IMG/VR virus record: IMGVR_UViG_3300046535_000261
Coordinates: 1-21,108 of that record
DNA: 21,108 nt
Strand: one strand, 5' to 3'
From: a virus
Shown here: piece by piece, positions 1 through 5,989 of the stretch
Numbering within the stretch: position 1 is the stretch's first letter
Layout of the letters: the number at the start of each line of letters is the position of its first letter
Translations under genes and position numbers: made by a program
Notes under the pieces: model-generated
Seen by the model: only the letters and a program-made list of their open reading frames with translations
What the model was told of the DNA's origin: nothing
Databases searched by the model: none

Positions 1-1
1 T

Positions 2-313
2 GTAGACCAATTGGGACCGGAGATGCAGCGCCTGCTACAAGCGGGCATGGCTACGGACCTCGATAGCGCCTATTCGAAGGCGCTCCGCTTGAACGACGAA
101 CTTTTCACGAAGCATCAGGCGACACAACGCGATGCAGCGGAGAAGAATCGTCGGATCGAGGCGGATAAGGCAGCGAAAGCAGCCAAAGCGAACGCAGTCA
201 GCACGCGAACGGCCACACCCGGCGCAGTCGCGGCAACGACAGGCGGGGCACCGAAAGGACGGCGCGCAGCACTGGAAGAATCCTTCGACCAGGCAACCGC
301 AAGCCGTATTTGA
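2..313 (+). CDS. C-terminal part of a probable capsid scaffolding protein
   Basis: This is the end of a gene that starts before the window; the first complete codon is at position 2 and the stop is at 311-313. About 103 residues remain. They are helical and highly charged, with an Ala/Lys/Glu-rich stretch (KHQATQRDAAEKNRRIEADK) that should form a coiled coil, followed by a low-complexity Ala/Thr/Gly segment and an acidic-basic tail ending in ATASRI. The gene sits 21 nt upstream of the major capsid gene, where tailed phages usually keep the scaffold. Scaffolds are typically helical and direct procapsid assembly, then leave or are degraded before packaging finishes. The call rests on position and composition, not on a conserved motif, so another head morphogenesis protein is possible. 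An in-frame TTG at 11 is not a credible start because the frame is open to the window edge. Confidence 0.6.
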   Translation, partial: VDQLGPEMQRLLQAGMATDLDSAYSKALRLNDELFTKHQATQRDAAEKNRRIEADKAAKAAKANAVSTRTATPGAVAATTGGAPKGRRAALEESFDQATASRI

Positions 314-334
314 TATCCCTGATAGGAGCTACAC

Positions 335-1339
335 ATGGCATTCGCCAATGGAGCAATCAGCGACATCATCGCCACGACCATCCAATCTCGTAGCGGCGAA
401 CTCGCTGACAACGTAACAAACAACAACGCCCTGCTCATGGTTCTCCGCGAGCGTGGGAACGTCCGTCCGTTCGGCGGCGGTAACGTGATTTTGGAAGAAA
501 TCATGTACACCGACTCGACGACGACCAACGTCAACTCGTACTCGGGCTACGAAGTCCTGAACATCGCGCCGAACAGCCCGATTTCGGCGGCGCAGTTCTC
601 GATCCAGCAATACGCGGCGGCTGTCACGATCTCGGGTCTGGAAATGCTCCAGAACTCGTCGAAAGAGGCAATCATCGATCTGCTCGACTCGCGCATGGAC
701 ATCGCCGAATCGCAACTGATCAACCGCATTGCGGCCGACATCTACCTCGATGGCACGGGCAACAGCGGCAAGAACATCACCGGCTTGGCTGCGGCTATCC
801 CGGATGCGCCTACCTCGGGCACGTATGGCGGTATCAACCGCGCGTCGTTCGCCTTCTGGCAATCGCAGGTGTTCTCGGGCACGACCAACGGCGGCGCTGC
901 TGTCTCGGCTGCGAACATCCAGAACTACATGACGCAGCTCGCCCTCAAGGCGGTTCGCGGTCGTGATCGTATGGACCTGTTCGTTGCGGACAACAACTAC
1001 TACTCGATGTACATCGCATCGATGCAGGCGCAGCAGCGCGTGATGAGCGACGGCAACACCAAGCTCGCCGGCGCAGGCTTCCCCGCTGTCAAGTTCTACG
1101 GCGGCGGCATGGCGGCTGACGTGGTGCTCGACGGCGGTATCGGCGCCAACGCCACGGCGAATCACATGTGGGGCCTCAACACGAAGTACATCTCGTTCCG
1201 ACCGCACCGTGACCGCAACTTCGTGCCGATCGGTGGCGAGCGTCAGGCAGTAAATCAGGACGCTGTTTCGAAATTGATCGGGTGGGCCGGCAACTTGACC
1301 TCCCGCGGGCCGCAATTCAGCGGCGTGCTTATTTCGTGA
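335..1339 (+). CDS. Major capsid protein
   Basis: A 334-residue protein that probably forms the icosahedral head shell. The N-terminus (MAFANGAISDIIATTIQSRS) followed by GELADNVTNNNALL is typical of capsid proteins of short-tailed phages whose coat is about 330-340 residues, as in the epsilon15 and BPP-1 groups. The body has the mixed pattern expected of an HK97-type fold: a Gly-rich loop near residues 47-50, a long helix around 105-135 (SSKEAIIDLLDSRMDIAESQ) and a C-terminal arm rich in small residues. The start has a good ribosome site, GGAG, eight bases before the ATG. It is preceded by the scaffold-like gene and followed by a small gene of cement-protein size, with an HNH gene inserted between them. 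By hand count, two 60-nt samples are about 60% GC, higher than the neighbouring HNH gene. Function is confident; subfamily is inference. Confidence 0.88.
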   Translation: MAFANGAISDIIATTIQSRSGELADNVTNNNALLMVLRERGNVRPFGGGNVILEEIMYTDSTTTNVNSYSGYEVLNIAPNSPISAAQFSIQQYAAAVTISGLEMLQNSSKEAIIDLLDSRMDIAESQLINRIAADIYLDGTGNSGKNITGLAAAIPDAPTSGTYGGINRASFAFWQSQVFSGTTNGGAAVSAANIQNYMTQLALKAVRGRDRMDLFVADNNYYSMYIASMQAQQRVMSDGNTKLAGAGFPAVKFYGGGMAADVVLDGGIGANATANHMWGLNTKYISFRPHRDRNFVPIGGERQAVNQDAVSKLIGWAGNLTSRGPQFSGVLIS

Positions 1340-1340
1340 T

Positions 1341-1363
1341 TATGCGGGGTGTACGATCGCATA
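1341..1363. repeat. Inverted repeat after the capsid gene
   Basis: The arms TATGCG (1341-1346) and CGCATA (1358-1363) are perfect complements separated by 11 nt, just after the capsid stop codon. No T-run follows, so it is not an intrinsic terminator. It might be an RNA stem that protects the capsid mRNA or marks the edge of the HNH insertion. A six-base palindrome can also arise by chance. Confidence 0.3.
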
Positions 1364-1406
1364 GGAATGGTAAAATATCCTAACTAACCCTTTAGGAGTT
1401 TTCCCC

Positions 1407-1868
1407 ATGCCTGGTGGTCGTCCCCCTGTTGATCCCGTCAAACGATTTCTAAGCAAAGTAAAGCCTGTCGAATCTGGCTGTCACGAGTGGCAAGCTGGTC
1501 TAGCTCGGGGCGGCTACGGTAAGTTCATGGATGCAGGACATCGCACCCTTCAGGCGCACCGAGCTTCATATTTGTTCTTCAAAGGCGATATTCCGGAAGG
1601 AATGTGCGTAATGCATCAGTGCGACAACCGTCTATGCGTCAACCCGGCGCATCTGACCATCGGGACACTAGCGGACAACATTTCGGACATGGATGCGAAG
1701 AATCGCAGGGGCACAAAAAGCCCTTTCACTCGGGCACAAGCCGATGAAATCCTCGCATTGCTTAATACCGGATTGAGCCAGCAGAAGATCGCCGATATGT
1801 ACGGCGTCGGACAGACTGTGATCAGCAACATCAAACTCGGAAAGACTACCAAATTCAAGGAGCAGTGA
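1407..1868 (+). CDS. HNH homing-type endonuclease with C-terminal helix-turn-helix
   Basis: A 153-residue free-standing HNH nuclease. HNH enzymes cut DNA with a beta-beta-metal active site, and phage versions often spread themselves as homing endonucleases. The core is clear: an upstream AHRASY segment with His51, then VMHQCDNRLCVNPAHL at about 68-83, with His70, Cys72, Cys77, Asn79 and His82 giving the HNH/zinc pattern, followed by GTLADNISDM. Residues 106-146 contain a helix-turn-helix (LSQQKIADMYGVGQTVISNI) likely to add sequence specificity. The start has AGGAG eight bases upstream. The gene separates capsid and cement-like genes that are expected to be adjacent. It ends one base before the next ATG, and the AAGGAG used by that next gene lies inside the HNH 3' end. 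Four 60-nt samples averaged about 51% GC against about 60% for the capsid gene, which suggests later acquisition. No intron signature is visible. Confidence 0.88.
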   Translation: MPGGRPPVDPVKRFLSKVKPVESGCHEWQAGLARGGYGKFMDAGHRTLQAHRASYLFFKGDIPEGMCVMHQCDNRLCVNPAHLTIGTLADNISDMDAKNRRGTKSPFTRAQADEILALLNTGLSQQKIADMYGVGQTVISNIKLGKTTKFKEQ

Positions 1869-1869
1869 A

Positions 1870-2166
1870 ATGCCCGCTTTCTCAGTAACTCCCCAGATCG
1901 GTTTCGATCTGATCAACACGATCCTGGCTACCGACATTGCGTCGGGCGCTCGCCAAGTCCCTGTCAACCTCGGTGAGCAGGTCTTCGGCAGCGACGGTAA
2001 GCGCTACGTCTTTGCGAAGGCCAATGCGTCGATCAGTGCTTCGACGACCGCCTGCACGGTAGCACCGTCGACGTTCCTCGCGACGGCTTCGGGTGGTTCG
2101 TACACGTCGCCGGCAACTGCGATGAGCACCGGTGATTACGGCTGGTTCGGTATCGCATCGGTCTAA
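1870..2166 (+). CDS. Small capsid-associated (cement/decoration-like) protein
   Basis: A 98-residue protein with alternating beta-prone stretches and many Ser, Thr, Ala and Gly residues (for example CTVAPSTFLATASGGSYTSP), no membrane segment and no signal peptide. The first third resembles small head proteins that begin with a sequence like PQIGFDLINTI. It lies directly after the capsid gene apart from the HNH insert, and a strong terminator follows it, so it belongs to the highly expressed capsid transcript. In related short-tailed phages a cement or decoration protein in this position stabilises the mature shell. AAGGAG seven bases before the ATG supports this start. The cement role is inferred from size, position and composition; no catalytic motif is visible. 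Confidence 0.62.
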   Translation: MPAFSVTPQIGFDLINTILATDIASGARQVPVNLGEQVFGSDGKRYVFAKANASISASTTACTVAPSTFLATASGGSYTSPATAMSTGDYGWFGIASV

Positions 2167-2188
2167 CAGTTTCTCCCGTGGCACCTTT

Positions 2189-2215
2189 GGGGCGTCTATA
2201 TGGCGCCCCTTTTTT
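2189..2215 (+). terminator. Intrinsic terminator after the capsid genes
   Basis: GGGGCG (2189-2194), a 9-nt loop and CGCCCC (2204-2209) form a perfect GC-rich 6-bp stem, immediately followed by six T residues (2210-2215). The hairpin ends only a few bases before the GGAG ribosome site of the next gene. It probably lets capsid mRNA end here while some polymerases read on into the tail genes, setting a capsid-to-tail expression ratio. Confidence 0.85.
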
Positions 2216-2225
2216 GGAGCTTGAA

Positions 2226-2417
2226 ATGAATCTTACCCAAGAGATGAAGGATTTCGTGCATCTGATGGCGCGCGCGCTGGCAAAGGTGAGCGGTTCGGAG
2301 AATCCGGTCCCGTTTGCAGACACCGTGCTCGAACATGCTGTCGCCGAAGCAGCCAAGCCTGTCGAAGCCGTCAAGGCGGAAGTTGAGGCAGTAGTGGTCG
2401 AAACGCCGGCCGCATAA
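2226..2417 (+). CDS. Small acidic phage protein of unknown function
   Basis: A 63-residue protein starting at the ATG at 2226, chosen because GGAG lies seven bases upstream, directly after the terminator T-run. An upstream in-frame start would begin inside the terminator hairpin region and has no ribosome site. The N-terminal half (MNLTQEMKDFVHLMARALAK) is an amphipathic helix. The C-terminal half is a low-complexity Ala/Val/Glu repeat (EAAKPVEAVKAEVEAVVVET) likely to be helical or extended. There is no membrane segment, cysteine or known motif. The gene is 24 nt upstream of the next structural gene and is co-transcribed with the tail module. It may be a minor structural or assembly protein, but nothing in the sequence proves this. 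Confidence 0.7.
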   Translation: MNLTQEMKDFVHLMARALAKVSGSENPVPFADTVLEHAVAEAAKPVEAVKAEVEAVVVETPAA

Positions 2418-2441
2418 CAAAACAAATCCACGGAGAAAAGC

Positions 2442-3038
2442 ATGTACCAAGCACTGGAAAGTGACACGCAGAACCCGAAAGCCGGCCTGTGGGTCGAGTT
2501 CTATCCCGGCAAGCGATTCAACGAATTCCGCAGCAAGGAAACCGGCAAGCCCGAGTTCGATCTCGTGCCTATGATCAAGAAGTGCAATCCTGGCGATCCG
2601 ACGAATGTCATCGAACGCCCGATGCGTGACGAGGACAAGGACGAATGGCCGCATCAGTGGGCGGCATACGAACGCCGCACGACCTATCGCCCCGAATCCG
2701 GTACGCCGATTGAAGATTGGCCGCGCTTGGATGTCGCGACAGTCGCCAAATTGAAGGCGCTCGAATTCCACACGGTCGAGCAGTTGGCCGAATGCTCGGA
2801 CCAGCAATGCCAGCGGATAGGCATGGGCTGCTACGAGATGCGCACGAAGGCGGCGGCCTATATCGCTGCGGCGAAAGACTCGTCGCTCGCGCAGAAGCAG
2901 GCTGAAGACCTCATGCTCCGCAATCAGGAAATCGAAGACCTGAAGGCGACGGTGCTCCGTCTCGGAGCGCAGCTTGAGGCAATGCAATCTCTCGATCCCG
3001 AAAAGCGCGGTCCCGGCCGCCCGCGTAAAGAGGCGTAA
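2442..3038 (+). CDS. Conserved phage protein with HhH-like segment, coiled coil and AT-hook-like tail
   Basis: A 198-residue soluble protein. Three parts are visible. Residues 1-80 are a beta-rich region with many charged residues (PGDPTNVIERPMRDEDKDEW). Residues 93-145 resemble a helix-hairpin-helix or SAM-like helical unit (DVATVAKLKALEFHTVEQLA, then IGMGCYEMRTKAAAYI). Residues 146-183 form a coiled coil. The last residues, KRGPGRPRKEA, contain GRPRK, the core of an AT-hook that contacts the DNA minor groove. This layout recurs in short-tailed phages beside head-tail connector genes, but its function is not established as far as I know. It may touch DNA at the portal or in the capsid, which is inference. 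GGAG lies upstream of the ATG, and four bases later the adaptor gene begins. Confidence 0.75.
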   Translation: MYQALESDTQNPKAGLWVEFYPGKRFNEFRSKETGKPEFDLVPMIKKCNPGDPTNVIERPMRDEDKDEWPHQWAAYERRTTYRPESGTPIEDWPRLDVATVAKLKALEFHTVEQLAECSDQQCQRIGMGCYEMRTKAAAYIAAAKDSSLAQKQAEDLMLRNQEIEDLKATVLRLGAQLEAMQSLDPEKRGPGRPRKEA

Positions 3039-3041
3039 TCC

Positions 3042-3962
3042 ATGTCGTCGACCATGTTGCAGCTTGTGCAGCAGGCTACCGGAGAATTGGGGCTTGCTGT
3101 GCCGTTCTCAGTTGCGGGCAATACAGCCCAAGACACGACGCAGCAGCTTGCGTTGCTCAACGCGGTCGGCTACGAATTGGTTCGTGAGCCTGCGTTCAAC
3201 TGGCAGGCTCTGACGACCGAATATCGCTTCACGAGCCAGTGGACGATCCAGACTGGCAACGTGACGAGCGGTTCTGCAGTTATCACGAATATCCCATCGA
3301 CGGCGGCCATTGTTGCTGGCACGTACATGGTGACCGGAAACGGCATCAATCAAGACACGTACGTGCAGTCGGTGGATTCGCCGACACAGGTGACAATGAG
3401 TCAGGCTGCCGCCGCGAGCGGGACTGGCGTAACGCTGACGTTCGCGCAGACCAAGTACGCATTCCCTGTGGACTATCAACGAATCATTGATCGCACGCAA
3501 TGGGATAAGTCGAAGCATTGGGAAATGCTCGGGCCGGAAAGTCCGCAGCAATGGCAATGGCTGAAGTCCGGTTACATCGCTACCGGCCCGCGTATCCGTT
3601 GGCGCATCCTCGGCAACACCTTCCAGATTTGGCCGGGCGTCAGCACATCGGAATATCTCGGCTTCGAGTATGTCTCGAAGTATTGGGTGACGGATGTCAG
3701 CGGAACGCCGAAAGGCTCGTTCACGAGCGACACCGACACATGCCAGTTTGACGACCGCCTGATGGTCGCAGGGCTGAAGCTCAAATACTTCGGCATCAAG
3801 GGCTTTGAGACGCAGATTTTGCAGGACGAATACGACGCGATTCTTTCATCGGTCAAGGGCGAAGAACAGGGCGCTCCGATGCTTTCATTCGCTCCGCGGC
3901 TGTCGAGCTACTTGCTCGGCCCCGAGAATATCCCGGACAGCTTTCCTACTACCGGTCCATAA
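3042..3962 (+). CDS. Head-tail adaptor (tail tubular A-like) protein with inserted beta domain
   Basis: A 306-residue protein placed directly before the tail nozzle gene, the usual site of the ring that joins portal to nozzle in short-tailed phages. The N-terminal 60 residues are helical (LQLVQQATGELGLAV, then LLNAVGYELVREPAFNW), as in tail tubular A/gp4-like adaptors that begin with a helix bundle. Residues about 68-136 look like an inserted beta-sandwich module of the kind seen in many phage structural proteins (GNVTSGSAVITNI, then GTYMVTGNGI, DSPTQVTMSQAAA and TGVTLTF). The main domain resumes at FPVDYQRIIDRTQWD and continues through FQIWPGVSTSEYLGFEYVSK to a helical C-terminus. AGAGG precedes the ATG, and the stop codon abuts the next start. 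The adaptor role is supported by order and architecture, not by a diagnostic motif. Confidence 0.68.
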   Translation: MSSTMLQLVQQATGELGLAVPFSVAGNTAQDTTQQLALLNAVGYELVREPAFNWQALTTEYRFTSQWTIQTGNVTSGSAVITNIPSTAAIVAGTYMVTGNGINQDTYVQSVDSPTQVTMSQAAAASGTGVTLTFAQTKYAFPVDYQRIIDRTQWDKSKHWEMLGPESPQQWQWLKSGYIATGPRIRWRILGNTFQIWPGVSTSEYLGFEYVSKYWVTDVSGTPKGSFTSDTDTCQFDDRLMVAGLKLKYFGIKGFETQILQDEYDAILSSVKGEEQGAPMLSFAPRLSSYLLGPENIPDSFPTTGP

Positions 3963-5543
3963 ATGACCAACATCACCGGCATTGCAGCAGCGGCCCAGCG
4001 CGCGCGCAGGCAGGCCCAAGGGCAGCGTTCGACTACCGTCAACGTGCCAGCCCCGATTGGCGGATGGAATGCGCGTGATTCTCTGGCTGAGATGCCGATT
4101 CAGGACGCGGTTTCGCTGACGAATTGGTTCCCGACGACATCTGACGTAATAGGTCGTATGGGCTTCACGAAATGGGCGACTGGCTTGCCAACGCAAGTCA
4201 ACACGATCATGACGTACAACCCCGCGGGCGGCACGGCAAAGATGTTCGCCGCGTCGGGTACTGCGGTCTATGACGTGACAGGCGGTGGTGCTGTCGGGGC
4301 ACCTGTGGTGTCCGGATTAAGCAACGACAAATGGGCGTACACGAACTTCGCCACGAGCGCCGGGCCATTTCTCGGCATGGTGAACGGGCAGGATGGCTAT
4401 TACGTCTATAACGGCACGACTTGGCAAAGCGTAACGGCTGTGTCTACGCCAATCTCGATCACCGCCGTTGATCCGACGACACTCAGCTTTATCACATCGT
4501 TCGCCCAGCGCGTCTGGTTCATCCAGAAGAACTCGCTCAACGCGGTCTATTTGCCCGTCAGCAGCGTCGGCGGTGCTGCGCAATTGTTTCCGCTGCAAGC
4601 TATATTTCGCCGCGGCGGCTCTCTCGTCTCGATGGGCGTATGGACTGTCGACGGCGGCTATGGGATGCAGGACAACCTGTGTTTTGTAACGTCTGAGGGC
4701 GAGGTTGCTGTTTATCAAGGAACCGACCCGTCTCAGGCTACTACCTTCTCACTGGTCGGTGTGTACCAGCTCGGCTCGCCAATGGGATTCCGATCATTCC
4801 TGAAGTACGGCGGCGACCTTCTCTATATCGGGAAAGATGGTCTAGGCCCGATCTCCGCATTGTTGGCTTCCACTCGGATTAATACCAACATCAATCTGAC
4901 GGGGAAGATTCAAGGCGCGATCTCGCAGGCAACGAGCCTTTACGCGAACAACTACGGATGGTGCATGGTTCTGTTTCCGCTGCAGAACATGATCATCCTT
5001 AACGTCCCGGTAGGGCTAGGCCAGCAGCAACAGTATGTGATGAACACCATCACCGGGGCTTGGTGCAATTTCACCGGTTGGAACGCGAATCACTGGGAAC
5101 GGTTTAACGATCAGATTTACTTCGGCAGCAATGGTTACGTCGGGCTGGCGTGGAACGGGTTCAGCGACAGCAGCCAGAATATCAATGCCATTGCGCAACA
5201 GGCCTTCAGTGAATTCGGCTCGCCATTGCAGAAGCGCTTCACAATGATGCGCCCGATCCTCTGGACGAATGGAGCGCCCGCTCTGGCGGCCGGCATCAAC
5301 GTCGATTACGACCAGAACATTCCGAATTCCACGTTGAGTTTCCTGCCGACGAGCTTCGGCATATGGGATACGGCGATTTGGGATTCCGACATTTGGGGCG
5401 GATCACTGCAGATTGCCAAAGCATGGCAAGGCGTTACTGGCGTCGGCATGACTGGATCGCCAACCCTCAAAGCGGCCATAAACGGCACAGAGACTCATTG
5501 GGCGGCCTCTGACATCGTGTTCGAGACTGGCTGGACCGTATGA
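3963..5543 (+). CDS. Tail nozzle / DNA-stabilisation protein (P22 gp10 / T7 gp12-like)
   Basis: A 526-residue beta-rich protein. After a basic 27-residue N-terminal tail comes VPAPIGGWNARDSLAEMPIQ (about 28-47), then LTNWFPTTSDVIGRMGF, a strong signature of the nozzle family that forms a beta-propeller hexamer at the tail tip and closes the DNA channel. Repeating strand-turn-strand blocks follow, including VNGQDGYYVYNG, WTVDGGYGMQDNL, VTSEGEVAVYQGTDP and NDQIYFGSNGYVGLAWNGF, consistent with propeller blades. Near the C-terminus, WDTAIWDSDIWGG is typical of this family. The length is within the range of short-tail nozzle proteins. The start follows the adaptor stop directly, and the end overlaps the acetyltransferase gene by four bases (ATGA), suggesting translational coupling. 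Function is confident at family level. Confidence 0.82.
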   Translation: MTNITGIAAAAQRARRQAQGQRSTTVNVPAPIGGWNARDSLAEMPIQDAVSLTNWFPTTSDVIGRMGFTKWATGLPTQVNTIMTYNPAGGTAKMFAASGTAVYDVTGGGAVGAPVVSGLSNDKWAYTNFATSAGPFLGMVNGQDGYYVYNGTTWQSVTAVSTPISITAVDPTTLSFITSFAQRVWFIQKNSLNAVYLPVSSVGGAAQLFPLQAIFRRGGSLVSMGVWTVDGGYGMQDNLCFVTSEGEVAVYQGTDPSQATTFSLVGVYQLGSPMGFRSFLKYGGDLLYIGKDGLGPISALLASTRINTNINLTGKIQGAISQATSLYANNYGWCMVLFPLQNMIILNVPVGLGQQQQYVMNTITGAWCNFTGWNANHWERFNDQIYFGSNGYVGLAWNGFSDSSQNINAIAQQAFSEFGSPLQKRFTMMRPILWTNGAPALAAGINVDYDQNIPNSTLSFLPTSFGIWDTAIWDSDIWGGSLQIAKAWQGVTGVGMTGSPTLKAAINGTETHWAASDIVFETGWTV

Positions 5544-5989
5544 AGCGAATTGTGTGGGATCAACCGGAGCGCGTCATGCGCTTCGTGGCTAGTCGCGTCG
5601 GTGAGAAGGAACTGTTCAATTACAGCGCCATCGGGCTGGAGAGAGACGGCGAACTGGTTGCGGGCGTTCTCTATGAACAGCACAACGGCCCGAACGTGAT
5701 GATGCACGTCGCATCGGATGGCTCGCGTCACTGGATGACGCCGGCCTACATGGCCGCGTGCTTTCGCTATCCATTCCTGCAACTCGGCGTAAATCGTGTG
5801 AGTGGTCTTGTCCGCGCAGATAACAAGGACGCGCAGCGATTCGACGAAGCATTGGGATTCAAGCCTGAAGGCGTATTACGGGAAGCCGCGGCAGACGGCG
5901 CCGATCTGATCCTGTACGGGATGCTCAAACGGGAGTGCAGGTATCTGGATGGCAAATACTTCGACGCGCTGCGCAAGGAAATGAAATGA
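5540..5989 (+). CDS. GNAT-family N-acetyltransferase
   Basis: A 149-residue protein with a GNAT acetyltransferase pattern. These enzymes transfer acetyl from acetyl-CoA to amines on proteins or small molecules. Early beta strands (FNYSAIGLERDGELVAGVLY) lead to the signature region at about 84-107 (VNRVSGLVRADNKDAQRF, then EALGF), where a conserved Asn and the helix before LGF bind CoA or shape the active site. The C-terminal strand LILYGMLKRE is also typical. It is embedded in the virion operon with four-base overlaps at both ends, so it is made with structural proteins. Phages of several groups carry such genes here; the substrate is unknown and could be a virion or host protein. The classical R/Q-x-x-G-x-G/A loop is not obvious, so catalytic activity is less certain than membership. 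Confidence 0.75.
   Translation: MKRIVWDQPERVMRFVASRVGEKELFNYSAIGLERDGELVAGVLYEQHNGPNVMMHVASDGSRHWMTPAYMAACFRYPFLQLGVNRVSGLVRADNKDAQRFDEALGFKPEGVLREAAADGADLILYGMLKRECRYLDGKYFDALRKEMK

Noticed and set aside
329-1315. A 328-residue minus-strand frame opposite the capsid gene
   Set aside because: Arg/Val/Asp-rich composition typical of antisense GC-rich coding DNA, wholly within a well-supported capsid gene.
1340-1406. Promoter for the HNH gene (TAAAAT at 1371-1376)
   Set aside because: No acceptable -35 box about 17 bp upstream; one weak -10 match alone is not enough.
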